The notes: generated from the letters alone by a model not told the origin. DNA of 8,372 nucleotides from Oscillospiraceae bacterium (GCA_021205585.1 JAJPXI010000040.1:1-8372); one strand, 5' to 3'. Shown: positions 1-6,063, numbered from the stretch's first letter. Translations and numbers: made by a program.

Positions 1-354
1 CCAATAAAAATCAAACCGGGAGCGGCCCCAGGTCGTCTCCGGCCGAAGTAGGGACAGCGGCCCCATGCCCCCGGCCAGCGCCCACTCGGAAAACACACGG
101 TTGGGGGCCTGGGCGTCGATATTCACCAGCAGCGGCCCCTTTTCCACCGCCACCAGGTCGTAGCGGGTTTTCCGCCCCGGATGCCCCTCCCCTTGGTCCT
201 GGAGGTACACCTGGGCCCCCGGCGTCAGCAGTTCCCGGCACCGGCCCGTATTTTTCACATGGACGGTCTGCTCTGCCCCGTCCAGCTCCACCTGGGCGAT
301 AAACCGGTTGGGCCGGGCAATAAACCGAGCCGGTACGATGCGGTCATATTCCAT
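1..354 (-). CDS. sfsA: SfsA family DNA/RNA nuclease, N-terminal 118 residues (3' end beyond the window)
   Basis: The frame is open from an ATG at 354 to the left edge, so only the first 118 residues are visible. The protein has the SfsA layout: an N-terminal OB-like part with RFIARPNRFIAQVELDG (about 10-26), the family signature VKNTGRCRELLTPG (33-46), then the start of the nuclease-like domain with NIDAQAPNRV (78-87) and RSRFDF (111-116), whose Asp lies where E. coli SfsA has its SRIDF motif. SfsA was first described in E. coli as stimulating maltose metabolism and is now classed as a PD-(D/E)XK-like nuclease; its cellular job remains unclear. The start codon is 3 nt after the stop of the upstream FNT gene. 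A GGAGG at 370-366 lies 11 nt upstream, inside the end of that gene, so translational coupling is likely. Identity is firm; the C-terminal half, including the remaining catalytic residues, cannot be seen. Confidence 0.93.
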   Translation of the reverse strand, partial: MEYDRIVPARFIARPNRFIAQVELDGAEQTVHVKNTGRCRELLTPGAQVYLQDQGEGHPGRKTRYDLVAVEKGPLLVNIDAQAPNRVFSEWALAGGMGPLSLLRPETTWGRSRFDFYW

Positions 355-357
355 TCT

Positions 358-1026
358 TTACCGCGCCTCCAGGCGGCGGTACAGCCGCTCCATCAGGGGG
401 AGAAACACGCCGCCCACCGCGTTGCCGGCGGTGATGATCAGCAGGCGCAGCAGGCTCTGGGCGGGCCGGGCGGCGAACAGGCCGGACACCGCCCAGTAGT
501 ACATATCGGCCACGCAGTGCTCCGTGCCGCACAGGATGAAGATGGACACCCCCAGAAACAGCGCCAGATACCGCTCCGCCGCGCTGGGGGCCTTTTGAAA
601 GCGATCCACCGCGATGAAGATGAACACATTGCACAGGCAGCCCAGCAAAAACAGGCTGAGATACCCGGCGGACAGCTTGCTCTCCACCAGGGCGGCGGCC
701 ACGGCGTCGATGCCGCCCTCCCCGCCGCAGATGCCCGTGGCCCGCTCCACATAGCCCAGGAAGAAGGTTCCGGCGAAATTGCCCAGCCAGATGACCGCCA
801 GCTGGAGCAGATAGGACGGCGGGTTGTCGAACAGGTAGCACACCTTCCCGGTGAACAGGCTGTACCCCCTGGTGCACACCAGGAACAGCCCCACGGTGAA
901 CAGCAGCGCCCCAACCACGTTCCCGCCTGTAAAGGCGTCCTTCAGGCGCAGGAACACCGTCCCCCCCAGGCCAATGCAGAAGCCGGCCAGGATACCCTTT
1001 ACAAAAATGCCCGCGTATTTTTTCAA
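358..1026 (-). CDS. Formate/nitrite transporter (FNT/FocA-NirC) family channel, probable TTG start
   Basis: A six-helix FNT channel of 222 residues if it starts at the TTG at 1026. Family marks, numbered from that start, are ILAGFCIGLGG (12-22) in helix 1, GYSLFTGKV (54-62) with the constriction-loop Thr59, K117, GCLCNV (129-134), and GTEHCVADMYY (167-177) with the central His170 that matches FocA His209. FNT proteins are pentameric inner-membrane channels for small monovalent anions and their acids (formate, nitrite, hydrosulfide); the sequence does not settle the substrate. The start is chosen because GAGGGG (1039-1034) sits 7 nt before the TTG and helix 1 begins about ten residues later. 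The only in-frame ATG (1122) has no comparable ribosome site, adds a charged non-conserved stretch, and lies upstream of the likely promoter. It is slightly shorter than FocA (285 residues). The downstream sfsA is probably co-transcribed. Confidence 0.92.
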   Translation of the reverse strand: MKKYAGIFVKGILAGFCIGLGGTVFLRLKDAFTGGNVVGALLFTVGLFLVCTRGYSLFTGKVCYLFDNPPSYLLQLAVIWLGNFAGTFFLGYVERATGICGGEGGIDAVAAALVESKLSAGYLSLFLLGCLCNVFIFIAVDRFQKAPSAAERYLALFLGVSIFILCGTEHCVADMYYWAVSGLFAARPAQSLLRLLIITAGNAVGGVFLPLMERLYRRLEAR

Positions 1027-1058
1027 CGCTTTTCCCCTCGCTTTTCTCCATTTCCCCC

Positions 1059-1087
1059 AGTATATCACACCGGCGGGCAAAAAGAAA
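1059..1087 (-). promoter_or_regulatory. Probable promoter of the FNT-sfsA pair
   Basis: On the minus strand TATACT (1064-1059) is a good -10 box. The best -35 at 17 nt spacing is TTTCTT (1087-1082), which is weak. Transcription would start near 1052, giving a leader of about 25 nt before the TTG at 1026. This is consistent with that start and excludes the upstream ATG at 1122. Confidence 0.45.
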
Positions 1088-1165
1088 TCCCTCTTTCCCG
1101 CCTTTCTTCCCCCATTCTCCACAAAGAATCAAACCCGCCGCCTGATTTTTTTGGTTTTCGCGTCA

Positions 1166-1194
1166 TTGACACTTCTTTTGCTCCGGGCTATAAT
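1166..1194 (+). promoter_or_regulatory. Perfect-consensus sigma-A promoter of the serC-serA operon
   Basis: TTGACA (1166-1171) and TATAAT (1189-1194) are separated by exactly 17 nt, an exact match to the housekeeping sigma consensus. Transcription should start near 1201-1203, leaving a leader of about 45 nt with a strong ribosome site AGGGAGG (1231-1237) 8 nt before the serC ATG. The leader is too short for a T-box or other large riboswitch, and I see no terminator in it, so expression looks constitutive unless a protein repressor acts here. Confidence 0.9.
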
Positions 1195-1245
1195 ATTGAA
1201 AATGCAATCCTTTATCATACAATCATTTTTAGGGAGGCTTTTCTT

Positions 1246-2331
1246 ATGTCTGACCAGCGCGTATACAATTTTTCCGCCGGCCCGTCCATGCTGCCCCTGG
1301 AGGCACTGGAGCGCGCGGGCGCTGAAATCACCAACTACCATGGCTCCGGGATGTCCGTGATGGAAATGAGCCACCGCTCCAAGGTCTTTATGAAGATTTT
1401 TGAGGACACCCGCACCCACTTCCGCAAGCTGTTCCATGTGCCCGACAACTATCAGATTCTCTTTCTCCAGGGCGGCGGCTCCAGCCAGTTCTCCATGATT
1501 CCCCTGAACCTGATTGGCAAGACCGGCAAGGCCGACTACGCCGTGACCGGGAATTTCGCCAACATCGCCTACAAGGAGGCCCAGAAGTACGGGACAATCA
1601 ACCTGGCCGCCTCCAGCGCCGACAAAAACCACACCTACATCCCCGCCCAGGAGCAGCTGAACCTGGATCCGGAGGCCAGCTACTTCTATTACTGCGCCAA
1701 CAACACCATCTACGGCACCGAGTGGCAGTATATCCCCGAGACCAACGGCGTGCCCCTGGCCTGCGATATGTCCTCCGACATCCTCTCCCGCCCGGTGGAC
1801 GTGAGCAAGTACGGCGTCATCTTCGCCGGGGCCCAGAAGAACATGGCCCCCGCCGGCCTGACCGTGGCCATCGTCCGGGAGGATCTGGCCGGGCACGAGC
1901 TGCCCTACACCCCGCTGATGATGAACTACAAGACCATGATCGACAAGGACTCCATGTACAACACCCCGCCCTGCTGGTGCATCTATATGCTGGGCCTGAC
2001 CCTGGACTGGCTGGACAATCTGGGCGGCGTGGAAGGCATGGAGAAGATCAAGGGCAAGAAGGCCGGCATCCTCTACGACTGCATCGACTCCTCCCGCCTG
2101 TTCAACTGCGCCGTGGAGAAGGGCTCCCGCTCCGACATGAACGTGACCTTCCGCTCCGCATCCGAGGAGCTGGACACCAAGTTCGTCGCCGAATCCACCG
2201 CCGCCGGGTTTACCAACCTGAAGGGCCACCGCTCTGTGGGCGGTATGCGCGCGTCCATCTACAACGCCATGCCCATGGAGGGCGTGGAAAAGCTTGTGGA
2301 TTTCATCACCGCCTTTGACAAAAACAATTAA
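1246..2331 (+). CDS. serC: Phosphoserine aminotransferase
   Basis: SerC catalyses the second step of serine synthesis: 3-phosphohydroxypyruvate plus glutamate gives 3-phosphoserine plus 2-oxoglutarate, using pyridoxal phosphate in the cytoplasm. The 361-residue protein has the usual family length and the class V aminotransferase fold. It opens with YNFSAGPSMLP (7-17). GSGMSVMEMSHRS (33-45) and LFLQGGGSSQF (72-82) form the substrate and phosphate pocket, CDMSSD (173-178) carries the ring-binding Asp174, and GAQKN (195-199) carries Lys198, which forms the Schiff base with PLP. The C-terminal GHRSVGGMRASIYNA motif is also intact. The frame is open far upstream, but the ATG at 1246 is chosen because AGGGAGG lies 8 nt before it, the promoter ends just upstream, and homology begins here. 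serA follows after 17 nt. No serB (phosphoserine phosphatase) is in the window. Confidence 0.97.
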   Translation: MSDQRVYNFSAGPSMLPLEALERAGAEITNYHGSGMSVMEMSHRSKVFMKIFEDTRTHFRKLFHVPDNYQILFLQGGGSSQFSMIPLNLIGKTGKADYAVTGNFANIAYKEAQKYGTINLAASSADKNHTYIPAQEQLNLDPEASYFYYCANNTIYGTEWQYIPETNGVPLACDMSSDILSRPVDVSKYGVIFAGAQKNMAPAGLTVAIVREDLAGHELPYTPLMMNYKTMIDKDSMYNTPPCWCIYMLGLTLDWLDNLGGVEGMEKIKGKKAGILYDCIDSSRLFNCAVEKGSRSDMNVTFRSASEELDTKFVAESTAAGFTNLKGHRSVGGMRASIYNAMPMEGVEKLVDFITAFDKNN

Positions 2332-2348
2332 AAAGGAGAAACCATCCT

Positions 2349-3521
2349 ATGTTTCGCATTAAAACCCTGAATAAAATCTCCTCCGCCGGACTGAGCCAGC
2401 TGGATCCCGCCCGCTTCCAGGTGGGGGACAGCGTGGAGAATGAGGACGGCATCCTCGTCCGCTCCGCCAAGATGCACGACTATGAATTCCCCGACGCCCT
2501 GCGGGCCATCGCCCGGGCCGGGGCCGGCACCAACAATATCCCCATCGAGCGCTGCTCCGAGGCCGGCATCGTAGTGTTCAACACCCCCGGGGCCAACGCC
2601 AACGCCGTGAAGGAGCTGGTGCTGTTCGCCCTGCTGGCCGCCTCCCGGGACGTGATGGGTGGCTATGAGTGGGTGCGCCAGCAGGCCCAGGACGGGAGCG
2701 TGGACGTGGCCGCCGCCGTGGAGAAGGGCAAGTCCGCTTTCGTCGGCCCGGAAATCTACCGCAAGTCCATCGGCGTGGTGGGCCTGGGGGCCATCGGCGC
2801 GCTGGTGGCCAACGTGGCTTTGAGCATGGGCATGGATGTGTACGGGTACGACCCCTACCTGTCGGTCAACAGCGCCCTGCGGCTGGATCGGCACGTCCAC
2901 GTGCTCAACGACGTGGAGCAGCTCTACCAGGTCAGCGACTATGTGACCCTGCACATCCCCTGCACTGACCAGACCAAGGGCTTTATCGACGCCGAGGCCA
3001 TCTCCAAGATGAAGGCCAACGTGCGCGTGATCAACCTGGCCCGGGGCGAGCTGGTGGACGACGACGCCATGATTCAGGCCCTGGAGCAGGGCCGGGTGGC
3101 CAAGTACGTCACCGACTTCCCCAACAATAAGATCACCCTGGCCAAAAACGTGGTACCCCTGCCCCACCTGGGGGCCTCCACCCCGGAGAGCGAGGAGAAC
3201 TGCGCGGTGATGGCTGTGCGCCAGCTGGAGGACTACCTGGTCAACGGCAACATCGTCAACTCGGTCAACCTGCCCCATGTGGAAATGCCCTGGAGCGGCA
3301 TCTGCCGCCTGTGCATCATCCACCGCAACGTCCCCGCTATGCTGGCCAACATGACCATGATGCTCTCCCAGGAGAACGTCAATGTGGAAAACATGACCAA
3401 CAAGAGCCGGGGGGACTACGCCTACACCCTGCTGGACGTGAACACCCGTGTGGCGGAGCACACCATCACCGCCCTGCGCTCCATCCCCGGTGTGCTGCGC
3501 CTGCGTATCCTGAACCATTAA
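2349..3521 (+). CDS. serA: D-3-phosphoglycerate dehydrogenase, short type with C-terminal ACT domain
   Basis: SerA oxidises 3-phosphoglycerate to 3-phosphohydroxypyruvate with NAD+, the first committed step of serine synthesis. Its product is the substrate of SerC, encoded just upstream. The 390 residues divide into a substrate-binding domain (about 1-95 and 280-310), a Rossmann NAD domain with GLGAIG (145-150) and the NAD-selective Asp168 in YGYDPY, and an ACT domain (about 318-390) that in this family usually binds serine as feedback inhibitor. Visible active-site residues are RAGAGTNNIP (56-65), Arg232 in NLARGELVDD, and His273 in LPHLGAST. The Glu that pairs with the His in E. coli SerA is not obvious: the matching stretch reads DFPNN (256-260). 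It lacks the extra domain of the roughly 530-residue enzymes. AGGAG (2334-2338) precedes the ATG by 10 nt. Confidence 0.96.
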   Translation: MFRIKTLNKISSAGLSQLDPARFQVGDSVENEDGILVRSAKMHDYEFPDALRAIARAGAGTNNIPIERCSEAGIVVFNTPGANANAVKELVLFALLAASRDVMGGYEWVRQQAQDGSVDVAAAVEKGKSAFVGPEIYRKSIGVVGLGAIGALVANVALSMGMDVYGYDPYLSVNSALRLDRHVHVLNDVEQLYQVSDYVTLHIPCTDQTKGFIDAEAISKMKANVRVINLARGELVDDDAMIQALEQGRVAKYVTDFPNNKITLAKNVVPLPHLGASTPESEENCAVMAVRQLEDYLVNGNIVNSVNLPHVEMPWSGICRLCIIHRNVPAMLANMTMMLSQENVNVENMTNKSRGDYAYTLLDVNTRVAEHTITALRSIPGVLRLRILNH

Positions 3522-3537
3522 AAACAAAACAAATAAC

Positions 3538-3577
3538 AGACAGTTCGCAACCATCCTGTCTATAAACAAAACTATGG
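3538..3577 (+). promoter_or_regulatory. PreQ1 class I riboswitch aptamer
   Basis: A compact H-type pseudoknot pattern. P1 is AGACAG (3538-3543) paired with CTGTCT (3556-3561), six perfect pairs. Loop L1 (3544-3555) begins TTCGCA, as in known class I aptamers. The A-rich tail ATAAACAAAACTATGG (3562-3577) resembles the Thermoanaerobacter tengcongensis (AACAAAACAAGG) and Bacillus subtilis tails. CCAT (3551-3554) can pair with ATGG (3574-3577) as the pseudoknot helix, although the exact register is my inference. The next two genes import and make preQ1, which supports the assignment. The aptamer starts 16 nt after the serA stop, with no clear promoter between. Confidence 0.92.
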
Positions 3578-3587
3578 ACTGCCGCCC

Positions 3588-3618
3588 GGCCGCACCGGGG
3601 TTCTCCCCCGGCGCGGCC
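3588..3618 (+). other. Very stable GC-rich hairpin in the riboswitch expression platform
   Basis: GGCCGC (3588-3593) pairs with GCGGCC (3613-3618), and CCGGGG (3595-3600) pairs with CCCCGG (3606-3611), with one A/C mismatch between the two helices and a five-base loop. It is not followed by a T run, so it is not itself a terminator. It lies between the aptamer and the terminator and would hold those two elements close together if they interact. Confidence 0.75.
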
Positions 3619-3634
3619 CCCTGCGGCCCTCGTT

Positions 3635-3664
3635 GGAGCAGATGGTAATCTGCTCCTCTTTTTT
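3635..3664 (+). terminator. Rho-independent terminator, probably preQ1-controlled
   Basis: GGAGCAGAT (3635-3643), loop GGTA, ATCTGCTCC (3648-3656): nine perfect pairs, followed by TCTTTTTT (3657-3664). It ends 33 nt before the yhhQ start codon and lies downstream of the aptamer, as expected for a transcriptional-attenuation riboswitch. Its 5' arm GCA-GAUGG (3638-3645) can alternatively pair with aptamer bases 3551-3559 (CCAUC, bulged C, UGU), giving an antiterminator that excludes both the ligand-bound aptamer and the terminator. With preQ1 bound, the terminator should form; it would then also be the 3' end of the serC-serA transcript. Confidence 0.88.
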
Positions 3665-3697
3665 CGGGGAAAAGGTTGCGGGGGAGAAGGTATTTTT

Positions 3698-4387
3698 ATG
3701 AATATTTTGATTTTCCTGCTGGCCACGGCCTTTTTCCTGCTGGCGGCGGTGGCGGGCTACCGGCTGTTTGGCCCGGCTGGGCTGTACGCCTACATCTGCT
3801 TCGCCACCATTCTGGCCAACATCCAGGTGTGCAAGTCCATTGAAATGCTGGGCCTGACCACCACGGCGGCGGCGGCGCTGTACGCCTCCACCTATTTGTG
3901 TACCGACATCCTCTCGGAGTGCCACGGGCGGGACGCGGCCAAAAAGGCGGTCTGGCTGGGGGTGTTCATCAACCTGGTCTGGCTGGCCGGCACCCAGCTG
4001 ACGCTGTGGTTCGTCCCCTCGGAGAGCGACACCATCCAGTCCTCCCTCCAGGTGGTCTTTGGGGCGGTGCCCCGCGTCTGCACCGCCAGCCTGATCTCCT
4101 ACGTCATCAGCCAGCGGCTGGACGTATCCCTGTACCACCTGATTTGGCGGAAAACCGGCGGCGGCTCCGGCAGGCTGTGGCTGCGCAACAACGGCTCCAC
4201 CCTGATTTCCCAGCTGGCCGACAGCGTGCTGTTCGTGGCCATCGCCTTTGTGGGTGCCATGCCCGCCCGGACGCTGGTCGAGCTGATGGCCACCACCTAT
4301 TTTTTCAAGGCTGTGGTCGCCCTGTGCGACACTCCCTTCGCCTACCTGGCCCGGCACTTGAAGCAAACAAAGCAAATGGAGGAATGA
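3698..4387 (+). CDS. yhhQ: Queuosine precursor transporter (YhhQ / DUF165 family)
   Basis: A 229-residue polytopic membrane protein with about six hydrophobic segments and the marks of the YhhQ (PF02592) family: ANIQVCKSIEMLGL (40-53), TDILSECHGRDAAKKAV (69-85), RNNGSTLISQLADSVLF (163-179), and a late CDTPFAYL (210-217). E. coli YhhQ imports preQ0 and preQ1, precursors of queuosine, the modified base at the wobble position of GUN-anticodon tRNAs. Being directly followed by queF, whose substrate is preQ0, suggests that preQ0 is the imported form here (inference). GGGGAGAAGG (3681-3690) lies 7 nt before the ATG. Control is most likely by the preQ1 riboswitch and terminator just upstream. queF starts 4 nt after the stop. 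This family is distinct from the ECF-type QueT of other Firmicutes; the symbol follows the E. coli member. Confidence 0.93.
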   Translation: MNILIFLLATAFFLLAAVAGYRLFGPAGLYAYICFATILANIQVCKSIEMLGLTTTAAAALYASTYLCTDILSECHGRDAAKKAVWLGVFINLVWLAGTQLTLWFVPSESDTIQSSLQVVFGAVPRVCTASLISYVISQRLDVSLYHLIWRKTGGGSGRLWLRNNGSTLISQLADSVLFVAIAFVGAMPARTLVELMATTYFFKAVVALCDTPFAYLARHLKQTKQMEE

Positions 4388-4391
4388 TACA

Positions 4392-4874
4392 ATGGGCAGA
4401 GAATCGGAGCCCCTGCACCTGCTGGGGCAAAAGACCCAGTACCCCGCCGACTACGCCCCCGGCCTGCTGGAGCGCTTCCAGAACCGGCACCGAGAGAACG
4501 ACTACTTTGTAAAATTTAACTGCCCGGAGTTCACCAGCCTGTGCCCCATCACCGGCCAGCCGGACTTCGCCTGCATCTACATCTCTTACATTCCGGATGA
4601 GTGGATGGTGGAATCCAAGTCCCTGAAGCTCTACCTGTTCAGCTTCCGCAACCACGGGGACTTCCACGAGGACTGCGTGAACACCATCATGAAGGATTTA
4701 ATCGCCCTGCTGGAGCCCCGCTATATCGAGGTCTGGGGCCGCTTCACCCCAAGGGGGGGCATCTCCATCGACCCCTACTGCAACTACGGCAAGCCGGACA
4801 CCCCCTTCCAGCAGATGGCCCAGCAGCGCCTGCTGTGGCACGATATGAACCCGGAACGGGTGGACAACCGCTGA
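4392..4874 (+). CDS. queF: NADPH-dependent 7-cyano-7-deazaguanine reductase (preQ0 to preQ1)
   Basis: QueF reduces the nitrile of preQ0 to the aminomethyl group of preQ1 with two NADPH, the only known biological nitrile-to-amine reduction. The 160-residue protein is the one-domain YkvM type (B. subtilis enzyme 165 residues; tunnelling fold). Key residues are visible: nucleophile Cys51 in SLCPITGQPDF, proton donor Asp58, the QueF signature ESKSLKLYLFSFRNHGDF (74-91), and His92/Glu93 in FHEDC. Each is four less than the B. subtilis number (Cys55, Asp62, His96, Glu97). WGRFTPRGGISIDPY (115-129) is the usual C-terminal block. The start has GGAGG (4378-4382) 9 nt upstream inside the end of the transporter gene, so translation is probably coupled. 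No queC, queD, queE or tgt is present, consistent with salvage rather than complete synthesis at this locus. The product is the ligand of the upstream riboswitch. Confidence 0.97.
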   Translation: MGRESEPLHLLGQKTQYPADYAPGLLERFQNRHRENDYFVKFNCPEFTSLCPITGQPDFACIYISYIPDEWMVESKSLKLYLFSFRNHGDFHEDCVNTIMKDLIALLEPRYIEVWGRFTPRGGISIDPYCNYGKPDTPFQQMAQQRLLWHDMNPERVDNR

Positions 4875-4875
4875 G

Positions 4876-4912
4876 AAAAGGCTGATTCCATGTGTATGGA
4901 ATCAGCCTTTTT
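4876..4912 (+). terminator. Bidirectional terminator between queF and the converging kinase gene
   Basis: GGCTGATTCCAT (4880-4891), loop GTGT, ATGGAATCAGCC (4896-4907): twelve perfect pairs, extended by AAAA before and TTTTT after (4908-4912). The symmetric A/T flanks let it work on both strands. It begins 1 nt after the queF stop, and its T run overlaps the kinase stop codon (4913-4911), so one hairpin ends both transcripts. Confidence 0.92.
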
Positions 4913-5990
4913 ATGTGAGCAGCGTCTCAGCCAGGATCAACAGGAGGATTAAAATACAGAAAATCAAAATATCGTACAAAATCACCCCGGCGGTGCGCAG
5001 CAGGAGGTTTTTGCTTCTGGTCAGCGGCAGGCGGGCCTGGACGCCGCAGTAATCGGCGGAGAAAAAGAGCACCGTCAACGCCGCCAGAAGCGCGGCGGCC
5101 CGGTTCAGCGCCAGGGTCAGCCCGGCCGCGTTCTCCACCTGGAGGGTCAGGCAGAGGAAAAGCAGGAAGACATACCCCGCCAGCGCAAGCGCCATATGCC
5201 CCGGCGCGGCGCTGCGGAAGCCCGGCGGCAGGAAGCGCCGCCAGGCCGGAGGTTTCTTGTCGTCCTCCCCCGGCTGAATCCGCTTCAGCGCCGCCGTTAA
5301 ATCGTCCACGCCGGCATAGCGGTTGGCCGGATCCAGCTCCGTGCATATTTGAATCACGGCGGCCAGGGCGCCCCCGGCGGGCTTCTCCCCCGGCTTGCCG
5401 CCGGTCAGCAAAACGTTCATCAGCACGCCGATGGCAAACAGGTCGGTCTGCTCGCCGGAGGGACCGAAGCCGTACTGCTCCGGGGCGGCGTACCCCGCCG
5501 TGCCCAGCAGCTCGGTGTCCCGGGGCTGGCCGGGGTTGGCATGCTTGGCCGCGTTCATGTCCAGCAGCTTCAGCACGCCGTCCGGGGAAATGATGATATT
5601 CGAGGGCTTGATGTCCCGGTGGATGATGGCCGGCGTCCTGTGGTGCAGCTGGGAGACGATGCGGCACAGCTGGAGGGTGTACGCCACCACCTGCTCCTCC
5701 GGCATGGGGCCGTCTCGCTCCAGCCGCTCCTGGAGGGTTTCACCGGGCAAAAATTCTTCAATCAAGGTCAGCCCCGCCTTTTCCTCCGCCAGAAGGTAAA
5801 TGCGGGGTGTATTGTCCACAGGCTCCGACTGGAGCGACTGGTAAACGTCCAGGTGGTAGACGCTCAGGCGCTTTTTCACAAAGAACTTCCCCGTCTGGGT
5901 GTGCTGGACCAACTGGACGCCACGCCCGGCATCGATATCCGCCACGGGCCGGTAGAAGGAGAGGGCCGCTTCCTCGTCAAGCCGCATCAT
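4911..5990 (-). CDS. Membrane-anchored serine/threonine-protein-kinase-like protein with DMN in place of DFG
   Basis: 359 residues. The kinase domain (about 10-240) has ATP-site Lys39 or Lys40 in FFVKK, catalytic loop HRDIKPSN (124-131) with Asp126, Lys128 and Asn131, metal-binding Asp144 in LLDMNAAK, activation-segment GTAGYAAPE (163-171), TDLFAIGVL (182-190), and Arg224 of subdomain XI. Two things are unusual: DFG reads DMN, and the glycine-rich loop is degenerate (DAGRGVQLVQH, 20-30). A linker rich in Pro and charge (about 240-264) leads to three or so membrane helices (about 266-285, 290-310, 331-356), so the kinase should face the cytoplasm. It has no PASTA or other outer sensor domain, unlike PrkC. 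AGGAAG (6000-5995) lies 4 nt before the ATG at 5990 and 7 nt before an adjacent ATG at 5987, so either could be used. It is divergent from a small HTH gene and shares its promoter region, which suggests joint function. Activity is likely but unproven. Confidence 0.9.
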   Translation of the reverse strand: MMRLDEEAALSFYRPVADIDAGRGVQLVQHTQTGKFFVKKRLSVYHLDVYQSLQSEPVDNTPRIYLLAEEKAGLTLIEEFLPGETLQERLERDGPMPEEQVVAYTLQLCRIVSQLHHRTPAIIHRDIKPSNIIISPDGVLKLLDMNAAKHANPGQPRDTELLGTAGYAAPEQYGFGPSGEQTDLFAIGVLMNVLLTGGKPGEKPAGGALAAVIQICTELDPANRYAGVDDLTAALKRIQPGEDDKKPPAWRRFLPPGFRSAAPGHMALALAGYVFLLFLCLTLQVENAAGLTLALNRAAALLAALTVLFFSADYCGVQARLPLTRSKNLLLRTAGVILYDILIFCILILLLILAETLLT

Positions 5991-5995
5991 TTCAC

Positions 5996-6024
5996 TTCCT
6001 TTCTTCGACCATTTATGCTATGAT
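5996..6024 (+). promoter_or_regulatory. Candidate HTH-gene promoter with extended -10
   Basis: TGC followed by TATGAT (6019-6024) is an extended -10; TTCCTT (5996-6001) at 17 nt spacing is a weak -35. Transcription would begin near 6031 and run about 44 nt to the ATG at 6075. It overlaps the kinase promoter head-on, so the two should compete for polymerase. Weaker evidence than for the opposite strand. Confidence 0.5.
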
Positions 6025-6034
6025 TGTATCTGCC

Positions 6035-6063
6035 ATTATACCATTTCTATTTGGAATTGGAAA
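6035..6063 (-). promoter_or_regulatory. Kinase-gene promoter with extended -10
   Basis: On the minus strand TTTCCA (6063-6058), 17 nt, TATAAT (6040-6035), with TGG directly before the -10 box giving an extended -10. Transcription should begin near 6028, about 38 nt before the kinase ATG. Confidence 0.7.

Noticed and set aside
344..1132. Second minus-strand frame across the FNT gene.
   Set aside because: Gives an Arg/Gly/Pro-rich translation; the neighbouring frame has the six-helix FNT protein.
181..1245. Open frame continuing upstream of serC, which would make a 716-residue protein.
   Set aside because: It is antisense to the FNT and sfsA genes, crosses the serC promoter, and has no homology-like pattern. 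High GC keeps the frame open by chance.
1201..1245. T-box or other serine-responsive riboswitch before serC.
   Set aside because: The leader is only about 45 nt, with no terminator and no T-box motif.
1129..2229. Long minus-strand open frame (366 codons) antisense to serC.
   Set aside because: Low-complexity Gly/Val/His/Ala-rich translation typical of a reverse-frame shadow of a GC-rich gene; serC is certain.
2328..3569. Long minus-strand open frame (413 codons) antisense to serA.
   Set aside because: Same shadow character, rich in His/Gly/Val/Gln, with no domain; it also overlaps the riboswitch.
3572..4375. Minus-strand open frame (267 codons) antisense to the YhhQ-family gene.
   Set aside because: Gly/Gln/Pro/His-rich shadow; the plus-strand membrane protein has clear family motifs.
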